Shown: positions 25,545 to 34,713 of the stretch, one piece after another | Numbering within the stretch: the first letter of the stretch is position 1 | Layout: each line of letters begins with the position of its first letter | Assembly (NCBI GenBank): GCA_008125075.1 | Contig: VLTH01000003.1 | Span: 542,799-588,951, forward strand | Reading direction: 5' to 3' | Length of the DNA stretch: 46,153 nucleotides | DNA from: Acetivibrio alkalicellulosi | GTDB lineage: Bacteria; Bacillota; Clostridia; Acetivibrionales; Acetivibrionaceae | Notes under the pieces: model-generated | Database searches by the model: none | Seen by the model: the letters and a program-made list of their open reading frames with translations, nothing else | What the model was told of the DNA's origin: nothing | Made by a program: the position numbers and the translations under genes

Positions 25545-26252
25545 CTAACACCTGACATGCTTTCGCTTGAAACCAATCCTTCCCTTGTCCACTGCTTTTT
25601 GGATTTCCTCTGCCGCTACAGGGACGCTGCATTTGGTGTCACCCCTTAAAACCTCCACGGTTCCGATAGCCTTTGCAACAGACAGAGCCTTTTCATGCAA
25701 AGGAATATAGGAAACACCTACAGTTGCAACAAAGTTATTCATAGCATATTTAGCTCGATCAGGGTTGCTGTGAATTGTTTTTTCCACCCTTTCCAGCATT
25801 GCGTTCAGCTTCACCTTGTCAAATTCTTCATCTTTGCGATTTCCCAGTAGCCAACAATAACAGCTGTAGCCAGCCGATACATGCAATTCTTTGCCACTTT
25901 CGATCCATCGGTCACAAACAGCTTGTGCAATATTTGTTTCAGAAAGGGTTACTGCAACGATATAATCAGAAATCATGTAGAAATACGCACTTTCCATCCA
26001 TCGGTCAAAATCTACTTCTGTCATAACTTTTGGGTCAGCAATCATACCAGCTAGATACATAGCATCATAGTTTCCAGTTGCATAAAGTTCCTCCGCCAAA
26101 GCCTGATTGATCTTTATTTTCCGAAAGATCGGCTTCATTGCACCCGTTGCCACTCCAAATAATGGTTCACGAGCCCCTTGCTGTATATAAACTTTTTTTG
26201 TACGCTCAGATCCTAATGATTCAAGTTCCTTTAATACTGTTTGAACATCCAT
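25545..26252 (-). CDS. AlkD-like DNA alkylation repair protein
   Basis: The 235-residue protein has the HEAT-like helical repeats of the DNA alkylation repair family (MKPIFRKIKINQALAEELYATGNYDAMYLAGMIADP, then WMESAYFYMISDYIV). AlkD glycosylases remove cationic alkylated bases without flipping them. Strict catalytic Trp/Asp identities cannot be confirmed by eye, so it may be a diverged member. The RBS AAGGAG is 7 nt before the ATG. Its base composition is clearly more GC-rich than flanking genes, a sign of recent transfer. It ends 20 nt before the lipoprotein start. Confidence 0.87.
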   Translation of the reverse strand: MDVQTVLKELESLGSERTKKVYIQQGAREPLFGVATGAMKPIFRKIKINQALAEELYATGNYDAMYLAGMIADPKVMTEVDFDRWMESAYFYMISDYIVAVTLSETNIAQAVCDRWIESGKELHVSAGYSCYCWLLGNRKDEEFDKVKLNAMLERVEKTIHSNPDRAKYAMNNFVATVGVSYIPLHEKALSVAKAIGTVEVLRGDTKCSVPVAAEEIQKAVDKGRIGFKRKHVRC

Positions 26253-26287
26253 AATAATCTCCTTGCATTCCAGTTTTTTTGCTGATG

Positions 26288-26860
26288 TTATATCAATATT
26301 GAGCCTCTAAAACCTCTAACGCTATAATAGGAGTCTGCTCCATTATGATATACAAAAACCGTATCGTACCGGCGATCACAAAAAAGCGCTCCCCCAAGTT
26401 TTCTTATGTTATCAGGTGTTTTTACCCAACTAGATGTTTTGGTATCAAATATTCCTAGTTTTTGAAGTTCACGGTACTGTTCCTCTGTTAAAATCTCAAT
26501 ACCCATAGCAGCAGCCATATTAATAGCACTATTTTGTGGTTTGAATTTTTTTCTCGCTTCCAATGCGGCATGATCATAACAAACATTTCTACGCCCTTGG
26601 GGGCTTTCTGTTGAACAGTCATAAAATATATATTTATTCATTTTGATATCATAGCCAACAACATCAGGTTCCCCTCCAGTTGCCTCCATTTCATTAATCG
26701 ACCAAAGCTTATTAGCATCAGCTTCTAATTTTACTTTTACATCAGCCCACTTTACATCTTTATGTCGATTCATATTTTTATCAAATCTTGATTTCAAGGT
26801 ATTCAGAAGATCTTTACGTTGTTCCAAAGACAACTCTCGCAGATTATTGATTCTATTCAT
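26288..26860 (-). CDS. DUF4256-family protein
   Basis: The 190-residue soluble protein matches DUF4256: LNTLKSRFDKNMNRH, the WSINEMEATGGEPDVV block, FYDCSTESPQGRRNVCYD and the late FVYHNGADSYYSVRGFRG. The function of the family is unknown. TAGGAGAT lies about 7 nt before the ATG. It is the first gene of the three-gene minus-strand cassette, 35 nt ahead of the AlkD-like gene. Confidence 0.88.
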   Translation of the reverse strand: MNRINNLRELSLEQRKDLLNTLKSRFDKNMNRHKDVKWADVKVKLEADANKLWSINEMEATGGEPDVVGYDIKMNKYIFYDCSTESPQGRRNVCYDHAALEARKKFKPQNSAINMAAAMGIEILTEEQYRELQKLGIFDTKTSSWVKTPDNIRKLGGALFCDRRYDTVFVYHNGADSYYSVRGFRGSILI

Positions 26861-27279
26861 AATAGTATCTCCTATAAATCTAAATTCAATCTCTTCATTT
26901 ATGTATTCTAAATAAATTTTCGTCTATCTCTTTTAATAAGTTTTTCCAGTAAGTCTATATGAGTTTATAGTTCAGCTTTTTTTGCTATATTTCCACCTGA
27001 GAAGTTATTGCTTTTTAAGTAATAATAAAGAATACTTGCTTATTATGCAAATAATTCAAAATATATATAAGTAACATCTACATAAAACTCAGAGTATCTT
27101 AATTACCAATCTCCACCATTATATCACAAATCAATTCCATACTATATACTTTTAAGAATTTTTGTCCATTAATATTATTAGTTAATTTTACTGACTATTA
27201 TTAAACTTTATTTATTTGTGTAAGTAAATTTAATTAAAGTGTTTACTACTTAAAGCTTAATTTTATTTAATAAGTAATA
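26861..27279. other. Intergenic region with start of hydrolase repeat copy 3
   Basis: 26861-27173 holds AT-rich sequence with no gene that I can support. From 27174 onward it matches copy 1 (20404 onward), so the repeat unit includes about 170 bp of upstream DNA as well as coding sequence. Confidence 0.6.
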
Positions 27280-27306
27280 TTGATTATTCTTTGTATATGG
27301 TATACT
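27280..27306 (+). promoter_or_regulatory. Extended -10 promoter of the hydrolase operon
   Basis: TGGTATACT forms an extended -10 (TATACT at 27301-27306). A TTGATT lies 15 nt before it, a short spacing. The box lies inside the apparent N-terminal ORF extension, which argues that translation starts later, at TTG 27343. The same element is present in copies 1 and 2. Confidence 0.5.
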
Positions 27307-27342
27307 TATAAACGATTAATAAAATTAGAAGGGAACAAAAAA

Positions 27343-28326
27343 TTGAAGAGGTATTTAGCTGAAATAATTGATAGATATGCTCTAAATAATCTTCATAAGA
27401 AGAAAAGCAAAGAGCGACATTTTTATAATAAAATAAAAACATTTCCAACATTAGAGGATGTTCATACATATTATCCTTCGCCGAATATACCTAATATTGA
27501 ATTTGATAAAAAATATAAAGAAGGCAGATACACAGTTGGCAGGTTTCAGTATGAAAGTGAAATTGAAAATGGACCAAGTAATAAATATTCAACTGGAGAG
27601 TACTATGAATGTGATAATCAATCAGCCAATGTTATTATAGTTCATGGATGGAGAATGGGCAATTTATATAAAGTTAAAAAACTTTTCCTAAATCCATTTT
27701 TTAAGGGAAGTTTTAATATGTATTATTTTTCACTTCCATTCCATTTCGAGAGAGAGCCAGAAGAATCTCTTTATAGTGGTGAATTAATGATTAGTGCAAA
27801 TATAGATAGGACGTTAAATTCAGTTAAACAGGCTGTTACTGATTTAAGGGCTTTAGTCAAATGGATTAAAGACAATAGAAAAGGCAAGATAATACTAATT
27901 GGAGTTAGCTTAGCGGGATTTATTACAAACTTAACTTGTGTAGTTGAAAAAGATATTGATATTCTTGCTTCAGTTTTTTATGCAAATAGTATAGCGTACT
28001 CAGTTTGGAACACTATACCAGGTAAATATATAAAGAGTGATCTAGAGAAAAGTGGTTTTACGTATGAAAAATTAAAACAGGCTTGGGCTATTACAAACCC
28101 TAGTTTGTTTATACCAATAATAAATAAAGAGAATATTTTTTTGTTATCTGGAGCATATGATCTTTATATTGCTAAGGAAGATACAGATTTGCTTTGGGAA
28201 TCTTGGGACAGACCTAAAAGATTAGTTTACTCATGTGGACACGCAGGAATTGTTTTGCTACGGAAAAAAGTAGCAAAAGACACAATGAATTTTATAAATA
28301 GAAAGTGTTTTGAGGTAAGATTTTAA
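27343..28326 (+). CDS. Alpha/beta hydrolase (ABHD18-like), intact copy
   Basis: The 327-residue protein has an alpha/beta-hydrolase core. VIIVHGWRMG supplies the oxyanion loop, GVSLAG the nucleophile elbow (S189), SGAYD the acid (D273) and CGHAG the histidine (H300). No signal peptide is seen. The substrate is unknown. TTG 27343 is preferred because AGAAGGGA lies about 8 nt upstream and the promoter sits inside the longer frame that begins at 27280. Its stop overlaps the kinase start by one base. The operon hydrolase, histidine kinase, REC-XRE suggests the enzyme makes, removes or modifies the signal sensed by the kinase (inference). Confidence 0.85.
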   Translation: MKRYLAEIIDRYALNNLHKKKSKERHFYNKIKTFPTLEDVHTYYPSPNIPNIEFDKKYKEGRYTVGRFQYESEIENGPSNKYSTGEYYECDNQSANVIIVHGWRMGNLYKVKKLFLNPFFKGSFNMYYFSLPFHFEREPEESLYSGELMISANIDRTLNSVKQAVTDLRALVKWIKDNRKGKIILIGVSLAGFITNLTCVVEKDIDILASVFYANSIAYSVWNTIPGKYIKSDLEKSGFTYEKLKQAWAITNPSLFIPIINKENIFLLSGAYDLYIAKEDTDLLWESWDRPKRLVYSCGHAGIVLLRKKVAKDTMNFINRKCFEVRF

Positions 28327-30155
28327 TGCTTATAGTATTTGTATTATTGTGGATATTAGCAATAATAATTATATTTACCGATCCAAAGAATGAATCGACT
28401 AGGTGGGCTAGTGCAATAGCTTTTTTAGCCGGTTTTGGTGGATTAAATGTTGTATGGAAAGAAAATGTTATACCCTATTTATCCCAATACACCATTGATT
28501 ATCCAAGACTTAACTATTTAATTTTATTTTTGGGAGGTTTATTTGCATCTGTTGCTCATTATTTAGCTCCATATGTATTATTAATATATAGTATTATAAT
28601 TTGTGAAGGGTTTATAAAAAAACTTGGGTTAAATAAAAAGTTATTAAAATGGATTCTGTTATTGCCCCCAGTGTTGATGTATATTCTTTACCCGATTAAT
28701 CCATCCTTTAAAACTTCATTTTTTTTATTATCAATATGGGTAGTACCATACATTTTAGTTTCAAATACATTGATAATATATTCATACTTTAGGGAAAAGA
28801 ATCAAGAGCTTAAGAGACAGTTATTATTAAACTGCATATTGCTGGTGATACCAACCTTAGTATCAATGGTAACTAATTTTATTTTGCCAGCACTAAAAAT
28901 AGAGGGAACTTATATATTTAACACATGGGTTATTATCATTATTTTTACAACTTTTATTGTTGCATCTATAAAATATGGAACAATGGGCGTAAAACTAAAG
29001 TTTGAAAAGTATCGTTATGCAGCTCTTGAAAATATAATAGATCATATGAGTGATGGTTTTATAGTGATTGATGGTAAGGATGCTATTACAAGAATTAATC
29101 AAACATTTAATAACTATTTTGGTCATTTTAAACCTGGTCAAAATTTTCTAAAGATATTAGAAACCAATTCTAAACTAAATAGTATAAGGAATGAGCTGAC
29201 AGAGTCTATAACAAAGGCAAAAACTGATTCAAAAACAGTCTTATTTGATGCTAATATTAGAGAAGAAAATGTTGAAAGGTTTTTTGCATTTGAAGTTACT
29301 CCAATAGTGTTAACTGGAAAACATCTAGAAATAGTTATTCTTTTTAAAGAAATAACCGAGCACAAAAGAGTAATATCTCTTATTGAGCAGAATCAAAATC
29401 AACGAATTGAAAATGAAAGACTTCATTCCTTGAGCCGACTTATAGGAGGGATAGCTCATAACTTAAAGACTCCACTACTGGCTAGTTCAGGAGGAATTGA
29501 GATCATATCAGATCATACCAAGAAAATTAAAGAAGCTGTTGAAAAAGGGGAAGTGATTAAAGATAAAAATATTATTGAAGAGATGGAAATGTGGGAAGAG
29601 CGGATAGAGGAATATCTTTCTTATATGAGTGATGTTATAACCGCCGTTAAAGGACAAGCTATGCCAGCTCAGGAAAATGAAGATAACTACTTTTACATTA
29701 AGGATGCAATAAAGAAGGTTGGTATACTTATGAAACATGAGCTTAGAAAGGCTACATGTGAAATTAAATATGAATTTAAAGTTCATGAAGAAATTAAAAT
29801 TAAAGGAAATATTAATTATTTAATTCAAGTACTAAATAATTTAATTTCAAATGCGATAGATTCGTATAAAAACCAGAAGGGAAGTATTATAGAAGTGTTG
29901 ATTTTGTATAACTCAACTGGTAAAATTGATATTGTAGTAAAAGACTATGGAAAAGGTATAAGAGATGAAGTTAAGAATAAGCTGTTTAAGCAGATGGTAA
30001 CAACTAAAGGAAAAGAAGGTACAGGCCTTGGACTTTATATTTCTAAGTCTATTATAAACAGTAAATTTAATGGGACAATTAGAGTTGAATCGGCTGAAGG
30101 GAAAGGAAGTTCATTTATTATAACAATTCCAACTGGGGGAGAAGATAATGAATAA
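28326..30155 (+). CDS. Membrane sensor histidine kinase (7TM-like, PAS, HisKA, HATPase)
   Basis: The 609-residue kinase has about seven membrane helices (residues ~1-220), a PAS domain (~228-345, DHMSDGFIVIDGKDAITRINQTF), a dimerisation/phosphoacceptor helix with H378 in GGIAHNLKTPL, and an ATPase domain with N-box NNLISNAIDSY, G1 DYGKGI and G2 GTGLGLY. The residue after His is Asn rather than Glu. A multi-helix N-terminal sensor suggests a small or lipophilic ligand. It overlaps the hydrolase stop by 1 nt and the regulator start by 8 nt, so all three are translationally coupled. Confidence 0.93.
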   Translation: MLIVFVLLWILAIIIIFTDPKNESTRWASAIAFLAGFGGLNVVWKENVIPYLSQYTIDYPRLNYLILFLGGLFASVAHYLAPYVLLIYSIIICEGFIKKLGLNKKLLKWILLLPPVLMYILYPINPSFKTSFFLLSIWVVPYILVSNTLIIYSYFREKNQELKRQLLLNCILLVIPTLVSMVTNFILPALKIEGTYIFNTWVIIIIFTTFIVASIKYGTMGVKLKFEKYRYAALENIIDHMSDGFIVIDGKDAITRINQTFNNYFGHFKPGQNFLKILETNSKLNSIRNELTESITKAKTDSKTVLFDANIREENVERFFAFEVTPIVLTGKHLEIVILFKEITEHKRVISLIEQNQNQRIENERLHSLSRLIGGIAHNLKTPLLASSGGIEIISDHTKKIKEAVEKGEVIKDKNIIEEMEMWEERIEEYLSYMSDVITAVKGQAMPAQENEDNYFYIKDAIKKVGILMKHELRKATCEIKYEFKVHEEIKIKGNINYLIQVLNNLISNAIDSYKNQKGSIIEVLILYNSTGKIDIVVKDYGKGIRDEVKNKLFKQMVTTKGKEGTGLGLYISKSIINSKFNGTIRVESAEGKGSSFIITIPTGGEDNE

Positions 30156-30774
30156 TAGACTTAATATAATAATAGTTGATGATGAGATAGGAATAATAGA
30201 CACTTTAAAGGCTAATTTATCAGATCATAATGTTACAGGAGTCTTAAATTCAAAGGAAGCAATAAATATAATTAAAAAAGAAAGATTTGATTTGCTTATT
30301 CTTGATTATTATGTTGATGATCTGACAGGTGAAGATATAGTAAAAAAGATAAGAGAATTTGATAATGATCTTTATATTCTTATTTTAACTGGATATGCAG
30401 ATAGTGTCCCAGGCATTAGCACCTTAGATAACTTAGACATACAAAACTATGTTGAAAAAACTGATATAAAACAAGTAAAAATAAATATTAAGTCGGCTGT
30501 AAAGTCAGTTATGTTTATGAAGTCTAATAGGGAGAAAAAGGGAGAGACATTTGCTATCAGATTAAAACAGTTGAGAAAGAATTTTAATGTTTCCCAAGAA
30601 GAGCTGGGGAATTACTTAAGTATTGGGCGGACAACAATTGCAAACTATGAAAGTGGTTTTAATATGCCGTCAGTAGAAATGCTTGAGAAGATTGCAACTT
30701 TTTTTGGAGTGAGTACAGATTATTTGCTGTGTAGGGAAGTGAACTTTCCAGATGTGTATAAAAAGTATAAGTGA
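30148..30774 (+). CDS. Response regulator with REC domain and XRE-type helix-turn-helix
   Basis: The 208-residue protein pairs a receiver domain (~5-120) having D11, D12, phospho-acceptor D53, T81 and K104 with a Cro/C1-type DNA-binding domain (~135-195, FAIRLKQLRKNFNVSQEELGNYLSIGRTTIANYESGFNMPSVEMLEKIATFFGV-type pattern). Most regulators use OmpR, NarL or AraC-type output domains; REC joined to an XRE repressor-like domain is uncommon. It is coupled to the kinase by an 8-nt overlap and is presumably its partner. Target sites cannot be told, but the repressor-like domain may bind the operon's own promoter. Confidence 0.92.
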   Translation: MNNRLNIIIVDDEIGIIDTLKANLSDHNVTGVLNSKEAINIIKKERFDLLILDYYVDDLTGEDIVKKIREFDNDLYILILTGYADSVPGISTLDNLDIQNYVEKTDIKQVKINIKSAVKSVMFMKSNREKKGETFAIRLKQLRKNFNVSQEELGNYLSIGRTTIANYESGFNMPSVEMLEKIATFFGVSTDYLLCREVNFPDVYKKYK

Positions 30775-31254
30775 GAGATATATTTTAAAACACTAAGTTT
30801 ATGCAAGTGTTTATATTTCAGTATGCGAGGCAGGGAGCTGATAGAAACTAAGAATATGTCTGAAAAAAATTACATATTCAAATAAATATACGCTTCGTAA
30901 GTTAAAATGATAGTTGGTTTGATAGAAAGTCTGAATACTTTTATGAATGAAAAAATTTCTTAGAAGTAGTTTCAAGCGACATACATTAGAGTATATTTTT
31001 GAATTGGTACGGTGAATGGTTATTTTATGGAATTTATAACAAATGGAGGCGAAGAGAATTGATCATAATGCTTAGAGTGTTTAATTATGCAAACTATTTA
31101 AATGCTAGTAGGGGATTTATTTGAACATGTAACAAATAAAGAATAAACTTTGAATTGACCCTTAAGGTTTTGGGAAAATAAATAATTATTATTTTATTTG
31201 AAATAATGTAAAATATATAGAATTGAACTTAATAAAGAAGAGGTGTTAAGATTA
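30775..31254. other. Intergenic region with a short ORF
   Basis: A weak hairpin (7-bp arms AAACACT / AGTGTTT, near 30788-30812) follows the regulator gene. A 21-codon ORF at 31059-31124 (MIIMLRVFNYANYLNASRGF) starts at TTG with GGAGGC 8 nt upstream. It could be a real small peptide or a relic. Otherwise the region is AT-rich without recognised motifs. Confidence 0.35.
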
Positions 31255-33411
31255 ATGAAAAAAAATATTTTATCACAAGAGTTTTATAATGACCCTATTT
31301 CGCAGAAACTTGTTGAGCTTTTAGAAAGTTTTGAAGGCAAGTTAGACAATGCTACTATTTTTTATCAATATCCCTTAATAAGAGAACTAGACCAAGAATT
31401 AAAGTATCCTAGTGTTTTGCTAGTTAGCCCTTATCATGGAATTGTTTTATTTAAATGTGATAGTATAAGTAAAGTTAGAAATGAAAAGGAACTTATTACT
31501 TTGGATGAAGAAGCTTCTCATTTAGAAGATATTATTTTTTCTAGACTAATAAAAAGTCCAAATAAAAAACTAAAAAAGGGTAAAAGAAATTTATCATTTA
31601 ATTTATCAAGTGCAATTTATATTCCTAATTTTGTACATGAATTTGATAAAGAGGACTTTAATTCTGATATATTAATAAATAATATAGACATCTTTAGTTA
31701 TTTAGATAAAATAATTGGTGATAGTTTGGATAATGAAGTTTTAAGTGAAATTTATTCAATTTTAGAAGGTTCTACAGCTATAGTAAGAGCGAAAGATAGA
31801 AAGATTAAGGATAATGACACATCATCAAAAGCATACATATTAAAAAAGTTAGAAGAAGAGATTGCAGTGTTTGATGAACAACAAAAATACGCGGCACTTT
31901 CCCAACTTGAAGGTCCTCAAAGAATAAGGGGTCTAGCAGGTTCAGGTAAAACTATAATTCTTTGTATGAAAGCAGCCATATTACATTTAAAATATCCAGA
32001 GAAGAAAATACTATATACTTTTATGACAAGAAGCTTATATGATTATGTAGAATTTTTAATAACTAGATTTTACAAAGCATTAGGAGATGGAAGAATGCCA
32101 GATTTTGAGGAGTCTATTAATATTAGGCATGCTTGGGGAGGTCAAAATGTTAGAGGGGTGTATTATGATTGTTGTAAAATAGATTTAGTTTCCCCTATTA
32201 ATTTTAGTGAAGCAGTTAGCTTTGGTGGAAGGGAAGATGCTTTTGATTATATATGCAAAGATTTACTAGAAAGAACTTCTGGAAATCTAACTAAAACATA
32301 TGATTACGTATTAATTGATGAGGCACAAGATTTTAAAGCATCTTTTTATCAAATATGTAGGTCTATAGTAAAAAATGACTGTATCGTCTGGGGATATGAT
32401 GAGTTGCAAAATATTTTCAATGTAAAAATACAAGATACCAAACAGACTTTTAGTAATAAATATGGAGCAAAAGGAATAGATTTGGCTGAACTCCAAGAAA
32501 AACATCCTGATATGGACAATGATATTGTTTTGTCTAAATGCTATAGAAATCCGAGAGAAGTTTTAGTCATTGCTCACGCTATTGGATTTGGCATTTACAA
32601 CGATAAGCTAATTCAGGCTTTGGAAAACAAGGAACATTGGAATGATTTGGGTTATAATGTTATTTCAGGAGAGTGCAAAAATGGTGAGCTAATGAAAATT
32701 AAAAGACCTGAAAAAAATAGTCCTTTATCTGTGTCAAAGTACCAATCAGCTGACGAAATTATAGAAATATATTCTGCTGAAAATATGGGCGAGGAAGTAA
32801 TATGGGTTTGTAATTCCATTGAAAAAGCAGTAAAAGAAGAGGGTTTAAAACCTGACGACATTAGTGTTATTTCTTTAGATGACCGATATGCAAAATCATA
32901 TTTTAATACAATAAGTGATTGCTTGCATAGCAAAGGAATTTATTCACATAATTTATCTGCAAATTCATATGAAAAAGGATTCTTAGAGGATGAATGTGTA
33001 ACATTAACTACTGTTTATAAAGCTAAGGGTAATGAAGCAGCAATGATTTTCGTTATTGGATGTGATGTATTAGAATCTAAAAAAAATAGCCGGGCAATGA
33101 GAAATAAAGTTTTTACTGCCTTTACAAGGGCTAAAGCGTGGTTAAAAATAAGTGGAGTAGGTATTGATGAACATTCTTTAGTTAAGGAGATAAATACCGT
33201 TAAAGAAAATAATTTCAAGCTAATATTTACTCATAAGGAGTCCCATGTTATTCAAAGAGATTTAGCTGATGTTAATGCAAAGAAGTCAAGACTTAGAAAT
33301 ATATACAAAGAAATGTATTTAAAGGCAAAGAAAGAAGGGTACTCTGATGAAGAAATTGAAAATATAATGAAAGAAATGGAGTTTGCAGCAAATGGAAGTG
33401 ATAAAAAATGA
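31255..33411 (+). CDS. SF1 (UvrD/PcrA-like) helicase with NERD-like N-terminus
   Basis: The 718-residue protein has an N-terminal domain (~1-190) containing PSVLLVSPYHGIVLFKCD, like NERD/PD-(D/E)xK folds but without the catalytic Asp and ExK. The SF1 helicase core follows: Walker A GLAGSGKT (G226-T233), Walker B LIDEAQDF (D355, E356), SKCYRNPREVL (motif IV), and VTLTTVYKAKGNEA with FTAFTRAKAWL (motifs V and VI). The ATG at 31255 lies 9 nt after AGAGGTG. Its stop overlaps the next ATG by 4 nt (ATGA), so the two proteins probably work together, plausibly in phage defence or DNA repair. Confidence 0.9.
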   Translation: MKKNILSQEFYNDPISQKLVELLESFEGKLDNATIFYQYPLIRELDQELKYPSVLLVSPYHGIVLFKCDSISKVRNEKELITLDEEASHLEDIIFSRLIKSPNKKLKKGKRNLSFNLSSAIYIPNFVHEFDKEDFNSDILINNIDIFSYLDKIIGDSLDNEVLSEIYSILEGSTAIVRAKDRKIKDNDTSSKAYILKKLEEEIAVFDEQQKYAALSQLEGPQRIRGLAGSGKTIILCMKAAILHLKYPEKKILYTFMTRSLYDYVEFLITRFYKALGDGRMPDFEESINIRHAWGGQNVRGVYYDCCKIDLVSPINFSEAVSFGGREDAFDYICKDLLERTSGNLTKTYDYVLIDEAQDFKASFYQICRSIVKNDCIVWGYDELQNIFNVKIQDTKQTFSNKYGAKGIDLAELQEKHPDMDNDIVLSKCYRNPREVLVIAHAIGFGIYNDKLIQALENKEHWNDLGYNVISGECKNGELMKIKRPEKNSPLSVSKYQSADEIIEIYSAENMGEEVIWVCNSIEKAVKEEGLKPDDISVISLDDRYAKSYFNTISDCLHSKGIYSHNLSANSYEKGFLEDECVTLTTVYKAKGNEAAMIFVIGCDVLESKKNSRAMRNKVFTAFTRAKAWLKISGVGIDEHSLVKEINTVKENNFKLIFTHKESHVIQRDLADVNAKKSRLRNIYKEMYLKAKKEGYSDEEIENIMKEMEFAANGSDKK

Positions 33412-34118
33412 ATTTAGCAGCAATTTTTGATTCAATGAGCAATGTTAAAAGTATACTTAAAGAAACTGAATTATTTAAGTTAGAAAATAGAACTCGAAAA
33501 AAAAGTATAACAATAGATAAATTTTCAGATGAATTTATTAAGATATCCCAAAAAACTGAATATGATATATTGTATAAGACCGCTATGAAGTATGGGGATT
33601 ATGATTACATTTTAACAGATGATTCATTCTTCCAATTTTCTTGTACTCTTAACAATGAGGATTTAGAAACTGGTAGTATACGATATGCATATTTTCAAAA
33701 CCCAAGGGAATACCCAACATATAATGATTTTCTAAAAGAAAACGGTTTCTCTTATCATGATTGTGGAGATGAATTGCTTTTTGAATATGAGCAAGAAATT
33801 GCAGAATCAAAGTTTAGAGCAGTTATATATCCTATTAGATATGATTATGACTACAAATTATATAAACCTATACATCATGCTATTTCACATTTACATATTG
33901 GTCATGAAAGCAATATTAGGATAACACTTTCAAAAATAATAACACCTGAAAAGTTTGTTATCTTTGTTTTAAGAAACATATATCGTAAACACTGGTCGAA
34001 AGCTTTTAATAACAGTCAGGAATTTAGAGAATTATGCATGAAATGTAAATTAAAATGTGCCGAAGTAAAAGATATGTTTTTTTCGGAGGAAGAAAAGAAT
34101 TTTCTACATTTAAAATAA
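33408..34118 (+). CDS. DUF2290-family protein coupled to the helicase
   Basis: The 236-residue soluble protein matches DUF2290 by memory: LNNEDLETGSIRYAYFQNPREYPTYNDFL, FEYEQEIAESKFRAVIYPIRYDYD, and the HHAISHLHIGHESNIRI block rich in His. The last looks like a metal or catalytic centre, but no function is established. It starts within the helicase stop codon. A two-gene helicase plus accessory protein layout is typical of island-borne defence modules; the role here is inference. Confidence 0.8.
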   Translation: MNLAAIFDSMSNVKSILKETELFKLENRTRKKSITIDKFSDEFIKISQKTEYDILYKTAMKYGDYDYILTDDSFFQFSCTLNNEDLETGSIRYAYFQNPREYPTYNDFLKENGFSYHDCGDELLFEYEQEIAESKFRAVIYPIRYDYDYKLYKPIHHAISHLHIGHESNIRITLSKIITPEKFVIFVLRNIYRKHWSKAFNNSQEFRELCMKCKLKCAEVKDMFFSEEEKNFLHLK

Positions 34119-34713
34119 CTGTTAAAAAAGATATTGCTATCTTAAACCTTAAACCAACCATTTGACTAAGGAAAAATACTTTTATCATAAGGTTTCCTTA
34201 CAATAGTGGTAGTGGGAGCATCCGTGTCATCAGGGCAAAGTAAATGTCAATATATAGCAACGTCTAACGGTATTCTTTTCTCCATATTCAGGTCAAAGTT
34301 TCCATATGGGTTTATATGAGTATATGAGTATATATAAGAGGTTTCAGCTTTAATTATCTATGATATTATGGGGTTAAAAATTAGGCAGTTTAGATTAAAC
34401 AAAATACAAGCTTTGACCAATTTATTTATTTAATTTTTTTCCATCTGTGTTCTGTACTGAAATGTACTTGTTAAAATATAATATTAAGTACCTAAAGCTA
34501 ATTAATATACTGGATGCTCACATTACCGCTATTTATAACTACCCCAATATATGAAAAGGAGACAACTATAAGTTGCCTCCTTTTGATGACATTATGTTAT
34601 GACTCTATATTTCTTTTAATGCTTTCCTATTTTTTTGTTTTTTTAATGTTCCTCCACATTCTTTTCAAATATCATTTTCTCCTTTGTTTCAGTTAATATC
34701 AGACTTCAATTTA
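34119..34713. other. Intergenic region after the helicase pair
   Basis: No gene is supported. A terminator-like hairpin lies at 34554-34584 (AAAAGGAG.CAACT / AGTTG.CTCCTTTT with one mismatch). A weak hairpin (AAGATA TTGC TATCTT, near 34130) lies just after the DUF2290 gene. Confidence 0.4.
34554..34584. terminator. Terminator-like hairpin
   Basis: 13 paired bases with one internal mismatch and a 3-nt loop; A-run before and T-run after suit either direction. It could serve the minus-strand gene at 34714. Confidence 0.6.

Noticed and set aside
25525-25632. 36-residue N-terminal extension of the lipoprotein
   Set aside because: It overlaps the AlkD-like gene, has no RBS, and would bury the lipoprotein signal peptide.
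27280-27342. 21-residue N-terminal extension of the hydrolase
   Set aside because: It contains the promoter's -10 element; the TTG at 27343 has the RBS.
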